The notes under the pieces are model-generated. The model ran no database searches and was not told where the DNA came from. It saw only the letters and a list, made by a program, of their open reading frames with translations. This document shows positions 8,358 to 15,992 of a stretch of 20,933 nucleotides of DNA, in pieces; position 1 is the stretch's first letter; every line of letters starts with the position of its first letter. The DNA is from Flavobacteriales bacterium UBA5422 (GTDB lineage: Bacteria; Bacteroidota; Bacteroidia; Flavobacteriales_D; Crocinitomicaceae), in contig DHNG01000044.1 in NCBI GenBank assembly GCA_002409405.1, forward strand, positions 61,741 to 82,673, written 5' to 3'. Made by a program: the position numbers and the translations under genes.

Positions 8358-9380
8358 ATGCCGCACATTAAAAACACCTTGTTTCGTCACCGGATTATTG
8401 ACAAATGTCTCCGAAATCCCTATAAACCGTTTCCTTCAAAGCAGGAGTTGAGAGTTGCTTGTGAAGAAGAATTGTTCGGAAGCGAGGATGGCAGCAATAT
8501 TTGTGATTCAACCATCGAGAAAGACCTGTTTGCCATGCGCCAGGAGTACGATGCCCCTATTAAATACAGCAAACTGAACAAGGGCTATTACTATGAAGAC
8601 CCTGAATTCACCATCAATGATGTACCGCTGAATGAATCGGATCTGGATGCAGTGCGTTTTGCGGCGAATACATTGTTGCAGTTCAAAGATGTGGAACTGT
8701 TTCGGGAATTTGGAAATGCCATTGACAAAATTGTTGACCGGGTTGCCTTGTCAACACAAGCAAAACAGCAACCGGAACTAAATGAGTTTGTACAGTTCGA
8801 AACTGCTGTTTCAATTGGTGGTGGTGAATTTTTGCCGGATCTTCTGAGTGCCATTCAAAAAAGCGTCGCCGTTTATTTTGAGTATGAAAACTTCAACTCC
8901 AAGACGGTAAAACCCCGAAAAGTATGTCCATTGTTATTGAAAGAATACCGCAACCGCTGGTACCTGATTTCGTATGACCTGGTAAAAGACAGGATTACAA
9001 CGTATGCATTGGAACGCATGCGCAACCTGGAATTATCGGAAGAAAAAGTCGTTAAACCACATACCTTCAATCCCACTGATTTTTTTCGTTATTCCGTGGG
9101 AATTTCTACCAGCGAATCTGCTCCGGAGCTTGTTGAATTTACCGCATCAGAAGTTGCTTCCAAGTACCTGGAAACTCAACCTTTGCACCATTCTCAGCAA
9201 CCCATCAAAACAACTGAAAAGGGCACTGTGTTTCAGCTGGAAGTATTCGTTTCAGAAGAATTGATCCGCTCTGTTTTATCATTCGGAGGAGAAATTACCA
9301 TTCACAAACCGAACTCATTGGCGGAAGAAATAAAGACGCGTTTGGGAGAAATGGTGCGGAATTACGGGATAAAAAAATAA
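8358..9380 (+). CDS. WYL-domain transcriptional regulator
   Basis: A 340-residue protein. Residues about 1-80 form a winged-helix DNA-binding region, with KQELRVACEEELFG, STIEKDLFAMRQEYDAPI and the wing-like KGYYYEDP. The WYL domain spans about 165-230 and has the name-giving W201-Y202-L203 in NRWYLISYD, followed by TTYALERMRNLEL; a C-terminal WCX-like extension completes it. WYL regulators sense ligands, often nucleic-acid-related, and occur in many defence and stress loci. Here the gene lies 2 bp after the di-heme enzyme gene and should be co-transcribed, so it may regulate the mbnP-like operon, though a housekeeping gene that merely shares the transcript is possible. A terminator follows at 9438-9464. 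Confidence 0.9.
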   Translation: MPHIKNTLFRHRIIDKCLRNPYKPFPSKQELRVACEEELFGSEDGSNICDSTIEKDLFAMRQEYDAPIKYSKLNKGYYYEDPEFTINDVPLNESDLDAVRFAANTLLQFKDVELFREFGNAIDKIVDRVALSTQAKQQPELNEFVQFETAVSIGGGEFLPDLLSAIQKSVAVYFEYENFNSKTVKPRKVCPLLLKEYRNRWYLISYDLVKDRITTYALERMRNLELSEEKVVKPHTFNPTDFFRYSVGISTSESAPELVEFTASEVASKYLETQPLHHSQQPIKTTEKGTVFQLEVFVSEELIRSVLSFGGEITIHKPNSLAEEIKTRLGEMVRNYGIKK

Positions 9381-9437
9381 ACCATTAAAATGGTTGGAAT
9401 ACACATCACCCATAAATGGATTCATTCATTTCAACAA

Positions 9438-9464
9438 AAAAGAGGATCAAATCGACCCTCTTTT
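9438..9464. terminator. Bidirectional intrinsic terminator between the WYL and VOC genes
   Basis: AAAAGAGG (9438-9445) pairs with CCTCTTTT (9457-9464) around an 11-base loop. The A-rich left arm and T-rich right arm let it work in both directions, which suits the convergent genes ending at 9380 (+) and 9497 (-). Nothing else is seen in this 116-bp gap. Confidence 0.75.
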
Positions 9465-9496
9465 CACTTGTATCATTATATTAGATTGTTGATTAA

Positions 9497-10564
9497 CTAA
9501 TCTTTCACTTTATTCAATCCCATTGCTCCGAGCATCCATTTCGGGAGGTGTTTTTCCGGGTTGCGTTTTTTCAGGTTGATGTACCAACCAAATTTTTTCA
9601 TCACAGGAACTTTATGTGTTTCTACAAATTCAATCCATGTCCCGTCCGGGTCTTCGATGTAGGAGAAACGTCCTCCCGCTTCACCCATATCAAAGGTTTC
9701 ACCACTGTCTACTGTAAAAGGGAATCCTGCTGCTTCGCATTCTTTTTTCAATCCCTCCATGTTATTGATATCAAAGCACAGGTGAATGAATCCCCAGTCT
9801 CCCCAGAACCGGTTTTCAAAAATCTGGCGGCAATCTGTTCTGTCCAGTGATTGCACCAATTCAATTTCTGTTGGTCCCAACAAAGGTGCAAATGGTCCTT
9901 TTCGGTCGTTCTTATGTGTGAGCAATACCCGGCGAAATTTTCCTTTCCCTCCCGGAAGTTGTGCAAAATCTTCAAATTCTCCTGTTACATCGTATTCTAC
10001 GATCGAATATTCCAGTACATCGCGGTACAACGGCAATGCTTTCTCCATGTCACTCACTCCAATGATGGTTCCACCAACACCACCACATTTGCTCAGGTGA
10101 CCGGTATTTTTAAACCATCCGCGTCCGTCTGCAATTGTGAAGATGTTTCCGTTCGGATCCTGTACAAAGAATGATTTTTTGCCGTTCGGACGTGTTGTAA
10201 CAGGGCCTAAAACAGTTGCTCCGTTGCTTTTCTGGTAATTGTATGTTGCTTCAACATCTCTTGATTTGATAAAGCAAGAATACAATCCATAATCACCCAA
10301 TTGAATATCAAATGTTGCTTTTTCGGTGTTACGGGATTTGTACTGCCAGATTTCAAATCCACCACCTCCATCCATGCTCAGCGCAAGTGTCGCAGTACGA
10401 TTTTGTACTTTCCCTCCCGTATATCTTGTCATCAAAGGTGCTTCGGCTGCATCCTCAAAAATTTTAACGTTCACGCCAAAGAATGTACGGTACCATTTCC
10501 AGATTTCGGGAACATTCGGAACTCCGATTCCCATTTGCTGAATCCCACTGATGATTTTTGCCAT
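9497..10564 (-). CDS. Two-domain VOC (vicinal oxygen chelate) family protein
   Basis: A 355-residue protein with four beta-alpha-beta-beta-beta modules. They begin near QQMGIGVPNVPEIWKWY (9-25), YGLYSCFIKSRDVEATY (92-108), GTIIGVSDMEKALPLYRDVL (165-184) and FIHLCFDINNMEGLKKE (259-275). Typical VOC ends are seen at QDPNGNIFTIAD (135-146) and EDPDGTWIEFVE (304-315). The family includes glyoxalase I, extradiol dioxygenases and epimerases, and uses His, Gln or Glu ligands to a metal. Here the C-terminal half keeps E235, H261 and E312, but its first ligand position has no His. The N-terminal half has only Q10 and E71 as candidates. The reaction cannot be assigned. The gene has its own promoter-like element upstream and is not in an operon. 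Confidence 0.85.
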   Translation of the reverse strand: MAKIISGIQQMGIGVPNVPEIWKWYRTFFGVNVKIFEDAAEAPLMTRYTGGKVQNRTATLALSMDGGGGFEIWQYKSRNTEKATFDIQLGDYGLYSCFIKSRDVEATYNYQKSNGATVLGPVTTRPNGKKSFFVQDPNGNIFTIADGRGWFKNTGHLSKCGGVGGTIIGVSDMEKALPLYRDVLEYSIVEYDVTGEFEDFAQLPGGKGKFRRVLLTHKNDRKGPFAPLLGPTEIELVQSLDRTDCRQIFENRFWGDWGFIHLCFDINNMEGLKKECEAAGFPFTVDSGETFDMGEAGGRFSYIEDPDGTWIEFVETHKVPVMKKFGWYINLKKRNPEKHLPKWMLGAMGLNKVKD

Positions 10565-10595
10565 ATTGTTTATTTTTAATAAAAAACGATTGGGG

Positions 10596-10603
10596 CAAAT
10601 ATA
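10596..10603 (-). promoter_or_regulatory. Candidate -7 promoter element (TATATTTG) of the VOC gene
   Basis: The minus strand reads TATATTTG, an exact match to TAnnTTTG, 32 bp before the ATG at 10564. No clear -33 TTTG is present. Confidence 0.5.
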
Positions 10604-10690
10604 AAGATTTATTGATTGAATTGGTATCTGAGAGGAACAGAAGGTGAGTTCTGTTTGATGAGAGTTGATCGCTTAGAAATAGGGTGTCGG

Positions 10691-10747
10691 GAGTTTTCGA
10701 CATGTCCCCTCCTGGTTCCTTCCCAAAGGGAGTATACAAAAGTAACA
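10691..10747. repeat. Intergenic palindromic spacer, copy 1 of a dispersed motif
   Basis: This part of the 270-bp gap between the VOC and T9SS genes contains CATGTCCCCTCCTGG, then TCCC-AAA-GGGA (10721-10731) and a short A-rich run, ending at a CAAAGCCCGA terminator stem. The same order (CACATCCCTC, TTCCTCCCCC, GAGAGGAAGTAAAAC, CAAAGCCCGACTT) recurs at 17961-18017, which points to a family of small palindromic intergenic repeats. Confidence 0.5.
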
Positions 10748-10770
10748 AAGCCCGACTTAATATCGGGCTT
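10748..10770 (-). terminator. Intrinsic terminator of the T9SS surface-protein operon
   Basis: AAGCCCGA (10748-10755) and TCGGGCTT (10763-10770) form a perfect 8-bp stem around a 7-base loop. On the minus strand the stem is followed by TTGTTACTTTTG. It lies about 65 bp past the stop codon of the T9SS protein, the expected place to end that transcript. Confidence 0.8.
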
Positions 10771-10834
10771 GTTTCAGTAGTAGCAGTTAGTTGCGCAGTT
10801 CACGCAATGAATTGAATATTTTTCCAACCAATTA

Positions 10835-13800
10835 TTAATGGTTCTTCACAAATTTCACATGTGTTCTGCCTGTTTTGGACTGAATAAAGTATACTCCGGG
10901 GGCAAAGTTGCTCACATCAATGATATTGTGACCTGTTTTCAATTGTTCTACTGTCACAACTTTTCCTGATACATCCGTGATTTGTATTATTTCTGCTCGT
11001 TCAGTTGTCACATTGAGTTGTTCACTTGCCGGATTCGGATACACCTTCCAATTATTCTGATCTAATTTTTCAATACCGACAGTGTTTACAAGCATACAAT
11101 CCGACGTTTCAGTACAACCGTTACTGGTGATCGCTACGGCATACGTCCCATTTGCTGTTGGTGTGAAAATCTGAGCAGTCGCACCGGAAACCGGTGTATT
11201 GCCATTCCCGCAATTGATCCATTGATAGGTTGCTCCTGTCTGAATTGCTGTAAGTGTATTTCCGGAAACAGTAATGTCAGTATTGATTGAAGTAACATCT
11301 ATCGTAATTCCGTTGCTGACAACAGTTGCGGGTACAGTACATCCGAGTGAAGAAGTCATCAAGCATGTAACTGTTGAACCATCAGTAAGCACTGAACTTG
11401 TAAACGTATTACTATTTGCTCCTACATTCGAACCATTGACCTGCCACTGATAACCGGGTGTTCCTCCATTTATTGGAACAGATGTGAAAACAACCGCTGT
11501 TCCTGAACAGATAGTGGTCGCAGATGCACTAATGGAAACGCTTGCCGATATTGCCGGATTAACTTCCATTGTGATGGTATTACTGGTTGCCGTAAGTGTT
11601 GTCGGACAAGGCGCATTGCTGGTCAGCACGCAACTTACTACATCAGTATCTGTCAATGTTGAATTGGTATAAACAGTACTGTTCGTTCCCACCGGCGCAC
11701 CGTTGAGCATCCATTGATAACCTGGTGAAGAGCCCCCGTTAGTTGATGTAGCTGTAAACGTCACATTTGTTCCATTACAAATACTGTTGCCTTCACTGGA
11801 AATGATGGATACCGTTGGTGTAGAACTGCTGTTTACAGTCATCACAATACTATTACTCGTTGCCACTGCCGGACTTGGACAAGTAAGACTGCTGATCATT
11901 TCACAGGTTACCACATCACCATTGTTCAGTGAAGAAATGGTATAATTGCTGCTATTTGTTCCCACCGGAGAACCGTTTCGTTTCCATTGGTAAACAGGTG
12001 TTCCACCATTCGTCGGAACAGCAGTGAACGTTACGCTGGTACCTGCACAGATCGTTGACCCTGAATCACTACTGATACTTACCGAAGCTGTAACAACCGG
12101 ATTCACTTCGATCGTAATGTTGTTACTGACAACCGAAGAAGTGGTAACACAATTCAGCGAAGAAGTGAGTGTACAGGAAACAATATCTCCGTTGTTGAGT
12201 GTTGTTGAACTGAATGTATTGTTGTTCGTTCCGGCATTGCTTCCATTTACTCTCCACTGATAAGCTGGTGTCGTACCTTCATTCGTTGCCGTTGCTGAGA
12301 ATGTTATTGCTGTTCCTGCGCAGATCGTTGTTGCAGAAGCAATGACAGAAACTGCAGGAGTTACATGATTCGAAACATTCATGGTGATCGTATTGCTTGC
12401 AGCCAAAGCACCATTCACACAAGGTGAATTGCTGGTGATTAAACAACTTATCGTATTGCCATTGGTCAAACTTGCATTACTATACGTCGGGCTGTTTGTT
12501 CCTACAGGAGAACCATTGAGCATCCACTGATAGACCGGTGTTGATCCTCCATTGGTTACCGAAGCAGTGAAAATGACGTTTGTTGCCTCACAAATAGTAC
12601 TTCCCTGGTCTGCAACAATAGAAGCAGTTGGTGCGGCACCATTGTTTACTGTCATTGTAATACTGTTACTGTTTGCAACAGCCGGAACAGGACATGTCAA
12701 ACTACTCGTCATATTACACATTACAATATCTCCATTGTTCAGCGTTGATGTACTGTACGCTGAATTATTTGTACCTACCGCTGAACCATTGAGCATCCAT
12801 TGATAAACAGCTGTCCCTCCATTGGTTGGTACAGCCGTGAAGTCAACACTTGTTCCTGAACAGATCGTTGATCCTGCACTGCTTGTAATGGTTACCGCTG
12901 TTGAAACGGTTGGACTTACCGTCATCGTGATACTGTTGCTCGTAGCATTAGAAGCAGTGACACAGTTGAGTGACGAAGTAAGTTCACAGGTTACCACATC
13001 TCCATCGTTCAACGTTGCGGAACTAAAGACATTCGCATTGGTTCCAACATTGTTTCCGTTTATTTTCCACTGATAGACAGGTGCGTTACCTCCACCATTG
13101 GAATTGGCCGTAAATGTGCTGGTTGAGCCAGCGCAAACTGCTGTTGAAGAAGTTGCTATAGAAATCGTCGGTGTTATGATGGTTGAAACATTCATGGTAA
13201 TTCCCGTGCTTGCGACAACAGCAGGAACGGCACACGTTTCATTACTGGTTAGTTCGCACAGAACAACATCTCCGTTTTGTAAAGCAGATGATGTGTAAAC
13301 AGGGCTGTTTGATCCAACCACACTGCCGTTTACTTTCCACACATATACAGGCGAGCTGCCGCCATTTGTAATACCTGCGTTGAAGGTCACTGGTGTTCCT
13401 AAGCAAATCGGTCCTGAAGGAGACGCTGTAATGCTTACTGTCGGAACAACTGAAGGTGTCAATGAAACGGTAAGGCTATTACTTATAACACTGGTCGTTC
13501 CTGCACACGTTGAATTACTGACAAGATCGCAGGTTAAAATATCCCCGTTTACCAGTGTTGAAGAAGTGAAAACAGGTGAATTCGGTCCGGTAGCTGTACC
13601 ATTTACCTTCCAGGTATAGACAGGAGCAGTTCCTCCATTCACTACTGTAGCCGTATACTGAACAGGTGTTCCGGAACAGGTATTTGTTCCACTTGGGGCA
13701 ATTGTCACAGAAGGAACAGTCGGCGATGAGCATTCCACAAAAACAGTTTGCTTAAACAACGGACTCCAACTGCCATCTACTCCCCGAACACGTACTGCAA

Positions 13801-14527
13801 ATGAATGCGGTCCCAGACTTAGCGCAGAAAGATCTATGTTATTTTTCATCAGGTGTTCCAGAACAGCATCAAAATTTCCATCCGTTGCCAGTAAAGGAAT
13901 CGCATTTCCCTGCCCCGGATCAGCGTCCCAGAAATATTCTCCTTGTGTCAGTTTGAATGTACGGGTGATCGTAATCAATGGACCATCAATGTAAATCGTT
14001 TGACGGAAAGCATTACTCCAGGTACCATCTGAACCTTTGATGCGAACACTGAAACTATGTGCCCCCTGGCTGAGAGAAGAAACATCAATTCCCGTTTGAA
14101 ATAAATGCTCCAACGCCTGATTGAAATTACCATCGGTGGCTAACAATACTGTTCCGTTGCCCAAACCAGGGTCACCATCCCAGAAATATTCACCTTGTGT
14201 AACATTGAATGGGCGGGTAATTGCAACCAATGGACCATCAATGTAAATCGTTTGACGGAAGGTGTTGCTCCAGGAGCCGTCTGACCCTTTAACACGAACA
14301 CTGAAGCTATGTGCCCCCAAACTGAGAGAAGAAACATTAATTCCCGTTTGAAATAAATGCTCCAGCACCTGATTGAAATTACCATCGGTGGCTAACAATA
14401 CTGTTCCGTTACCCTGACCGGGATCACCGTCCCAGAAATATTCCCCTTGTGTTACTCTATTTTGTGCAAAACCCAAAAGACTTACGACACAGAATACAAG
14501 CAAACATGTTATTTTTTGCAAGATCAT
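10835..14527 (-). CDS. Large T9SS-sorted surface protein with three TQGEYFWD modules and nine Ig-like repeats
   Basis: The start chosen is ATG 14527, giving 1230 residues. It yields a signal peptide MILQKITCLLVFCVVSLLGF ending at AQ22 and leaves 22 bp after the upstream stop; the longer frame from 14578 would overlap the previous gene and lack a proper signal. Residues 26-269 hold three modules beginning TQGEYFWD, of 84, 84 and 76 residues. Residues 270-1081 hold nine Ig-like repeats of 89-91 residues with the pattern YQWxxNGxxVGTN, LxNGDxVxC and a second cysteine. A different Ig/PKD-like domain follows (1082 to about 1155, TYQWINCGNG). Residues 1160-1230 are a type A T9SS sorting domain (WKVYPNPASEQLNV, DVSNFAPGVYFI, KFVKNH). 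It should be exported by Sec, then by T9SS to the cell surface or medium. Adhesion or matrix function is likely but unproven. Confidence 0.92.
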   Translation of the reverse strand: MILQKITCLLVFCVVSLLGFAQNRVTQGEYFWDGDPGQGNGTVLLATDGNFNQVLEHLFQTGINVSSLSLGAHSFSVRVKGSDGSWSNTFRQTIYIDGPLVAITRPFNVTQGEYFWDGDPGLGNGTVLLATDGNFNQALEHLFQTGIDVSSLSQGAHSFSVRIKGSDGTWSNAFRQTIYIDGPLITITRTFKLTQGEYFWDADPGQGNAIPLLATDGNFDAVLEHLMKNNIDLSALSLGPHSFAVRVRGVDGSWSPLFKQTVFVECSSPTVPSVTIAPSGTNTCSGTPVQYTATVVNGGTAPVYTWKVNGTATGPNSPVFTSSTLVNGDILTCDLVSNSTCAGTTSVISNSLTVSLTPSVVPTVSITASPSGPICLGTPVTFNAGITNGGSSPVYVWKVNGSVVGSNSPVYTSSALQNGDVVLCELTSNETCAVPAVVASTGITMNVSTIITPTISIATSSTAVCAGSTSTFTANSNGGGNAPVYQWKINGNNVGTNANVFSSATLNDGDVVTCELTSSLNCVTASNATSNSITMTVSPTVSTAVTITSSAGSTICSGTSVDFTAVPTNGGTAVYQWMLNGSAVGTNNSAYSTSTLNNGDIVMCNMTSSLTCPVPAVANSNSITMTVNNGAAPTASIVADQGSTICEATNVIFTASVTNGGSTPVYQWMLNGSPVGTNSPTYSNASLTNGNTISCLITSNSPCVNGALAASNTITMNVSNHVTPAVSVIASATTICAGTAITFSATATNEGTTPAYQWRVNGSNAGTNNNTFSSTTLNNGDIVSCTLTSSLNCVTTSSVVSNNITIEVNPVVTASVSISSDSGSTICAGTSVTFTAVPTNGGTPVYQWKRNGSPVGTNSSNYTISSLNNGDVVTCEMISSLTCPSPAVATSNSIVMTVNSSSTPTVSIISSEGNSICNGTNVTFTATSTNGGSSPGYQWMLNGAPVGTNSTVYTNSTLTDTDVVSCVLTSNAPCPTTLTATSNTITMEVNPAISASVSISASATTICSGTAVVFTSVPINGGTPGYQWQVNGSNVGANSNTFTSSVLTDGSTVTCLMTSSLGCTVPATVVSNGITIDVTSINTDITVSGNTLTAIQTGATYQWINCGNGNTPVSGATAQIFTPTANGTYAVAITSNGCTETSDCMLVNTVGIEKLDQNNWKVYPNPASEQLNVTTERAEIIQITDVSGKVVTVEQLKTGHNIIDVSNFAPGVYFIQSKTGRTHVKFVKNH
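11285..13720 (-). repeat. Nine ~270-bp tandem Ig-like coding repeats with a three-unit higher order
   Basis: The repeats encode 91, 90, 90, 90, 91, 90, 90, 91 and 89 residues. Units 3-5 (12365-13177) and 6-8 (11552-12364) are alike as triplets: units 3 and 6 share SSLNCVT, units 4 and 7 share TFTAVPTNGG-like text and SSLTCP, units 5 and 8 share QWMLNG(S/A)PVGTNS and TSN(S/A)PC and the same 91-residue length. Unit 9 resembles unit 6 in its ATTIC(A/S)GTA start. Confidence 0.85.
13721..14452 (-). repeat. Three tandem TQGEYFWD-module coding repeats (~252 bp)
   Basis: Copies lie at 14201-14452, 13949-14200 and 13721-13948. The first two are nearly identical in DNA (for example TTTGACGGAA and ACCATCGGTGGCTAACAATA in both), so they look recently duplicated; the third is more diverged and ends in VECSSP at the junction with the Ig-like repeats. 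Confidence 0.85.
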
Positions 14528-14549
14528 ATTTATGATATTAACACGTAAA

Positions 14550-15794
14550 TTACTTATCGTAGCCGATCGCCTGAACATTCATAGTAGTTCCTTGATTTAC
14601 CACACGTGGTGTGTTCACATAAATCACTCGGGAGCTCTCTGTGTTATTTACGAATGGCATGAAGTTGTTGAATGAATAGGATCCTCCGTAAACACCAATA
14701 TCATTACGTGTCAAATCCAAATCCAGGAATTCATTCATCGGACTTCCGGAATTTATGTACTCTGTCCCGGAATTTGGAAGACCGGTTGTCATATTAATAT
14801 TGTCCTTTTCAGCCGTACTTGTAAAGATATTACCTTGTGAGGTGTTCAAAGAAAAGCAGTTGGAGGACCCCTGTGGAATGAAATACAGATTGTAAGTAAA
14901 GTTCGTCAGTGTTCCTCCGTTATTCTCTGTCTTAATAGAGCAGCTACTTTGGAAATTTTGGTAGTAATTTCCACAGATTATTGAATTGTCAACATTTAGG
15001 TTTCCTATAGTTTGTGCAAGATAAAGGGAAGCGGTATTTTGATTCACGGCAGTAGTTGCAATTACACAATTTGCAATGGAACTGGAAGAAGAACCCGATT
15101 TCAGGGCTGCTATGTAAACAGCATCCGAACTCCCTCGTACCAAATTGTTACTGAAGTTTATATAATGTGAGGTAGTATTTGTATAAAAACCCTGGATTGG
15201 GGGAACTGTGCCTGTCGCACCAATTCGGTTTCCGATAATGAGATTTACATCGTCGGATGCATTTGCATCTGTGTTACATATAACAGTAGACAGTTCATTT
15301 CCGATCACCTTTCCGTATGAAAAAGTTACGGTTCCTGCTTTCGAAGAGCCTAAAAAAAGATCCACACCTGAGATCAACGTGATATTACCAAGCATTTCAG
15401 AGTACGTGATATTTAATTTGGTTCGATTGGCAGGTATTGCACCGGTTTTTGTAATATGACCATAATTTGCCGAATTTTTCATTCCTACCATTGTAATAAC
15501 ACGCCCTTCTGCAGTAACGATACTAATCGTTCCATCCAGTAACCATTGAACGTTATCAACTGCGGAAACAAATGTCAGGGTTTTATTGATGGTCAGGTCT
15601 TCTGTCCATGGGGAAGCATCTGTACGGTTGTTGATCACGATATTATCTCCATCCACAGCAGCAGTAATTGCAGCGGAAATAGAAGCGTAAGTACCTACTG
15701 GTCCATTGTGTTGTACTATCCGGTCGGTAGCAAACAAAAGGTTGACACTTGAAAAGATCAGGCAAATAAGAGAGAGTAAACGAGTTGTTCTCAT
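14550..15794 (-). CDS. Secreted right-handed beta-helix (pectin-lyase-fold) protein
   Basis: A 414-residue protein with signal peptide MRTTRLLSLICLIFSSVNLL ending at FA22. After it comes a polysaccharide-lyase-like start, GTYASISAAITAAVDGDNIV, and irregular parallel beta-helix coils rich in Asn, Ser, Thr and Ile (YINFSNNLVRGSSDAVYI, NLNVDNSIICGNYYQNF). The C-terminal part has NDIGVYGGSYSFNNFMP and ends VVNQGTTMNVQAIGYDK. No T9SS sorting domain is seen, unlike the next gene. The stop codon is 22 bp before the T9SS protein start, so the two are one operon. The beta-helix may bind or cut glycans, but no catalytic residues are evident, and a structural or display role is equally likely. Confidence 0.85.
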   Translation of the reverse strand: MRTTRLLSLICLIFSSVNLLFATDRIVQHNGPVGTYASISAAITAAVDGDNIVINNRTDASPWTEDLTINKTLTFVSAVDNVQWLLDGTISIVTAEGRVITMVGMKNSANYGHITKTGAIPANRTKLNITYSEMLGNITLISGVDLFLGSSKAGTVTFSYGKVIGNELSTVICNTDANASDDVNLIIGNRIGATGTVPPIQGFYTNTTSHYINFSNNLVRGSSDAVYIAALKSGSSSSSIANCVIATTAVNQNTASLYLAQTIGNLNVDNSIICGNYYQNFQSSCSIKTENNGGTLTNFTYNLYFIPQGSSNCFSLNTSQGNIFTSTAEKDNINMTTGLPNSGTEYINSGSPMNEFLDLDLTRNDIGVYGGSYSFNNFMPFVNNTESSRVIYVNTPRVVNQGTTMNVQAIGYDK

Positions 15795-15833
15795 GTTCAG
15801 TAAATTTTAGTTGATACATCTTAATTTAGGCGG

Positions 15834-15841
15834 CAAAACTA
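15834..15841 (-). promoter_or_regulatory. Candidate -7 promoter element (TAGTTTTG) of the surface-protein operon
   Basis: The minus strand reads TAGTTTTG, matching TAnnTTTG, 40 bp before the ATG at 15794. It sits in the 198-bp divergent gap with the TPR-HTH gene. No strong -33 box is seen. Confidence 0.5.
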
Positions 15842-15979
15842 GAAATGATTTGGCATACTGACACTAAAAATATTGAGGACAAAAGGATGTCATTTTTTTA
15901 TTTAATTGAAATTCAAATCATTCACACAATGCATAACAGGAATTTATTACACGGAATAAAGGCATTTCAGCAATTTATT

Positions 15980-15987
15980 TAATTTTG
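15980..15987 (+). promoter_or_regulatory. Candidate -7 promoter element (TAATTTTG) of the TPR-HTH gene
   Basis: TAATTTTG matches TAnnTTTG exactly and ends 5 bp before the ATG at 15993. If it is used, the transcript begins at or next to the start codon, a leaderless or nearly leaderless message. No -33 TTTG is visible. Confidence 0.4.
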
Positions 15988-15992
15988 CCCGC

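Noticed and set aside
11484..13619. Series of plus-strand open frames of 62-83 codons with similar sequences
   Set aside because: They recur because they are antisense to the Ig-like DNA repeats; the repeat coding strand explains them.
14528..14578. Longer start (MFRRSATISN) for the T9SS protein
   Set aside because: It overlaps the upstream gene and buries the signal peptide; ATG 14527 gives a clean signal and 22-bp spacing.
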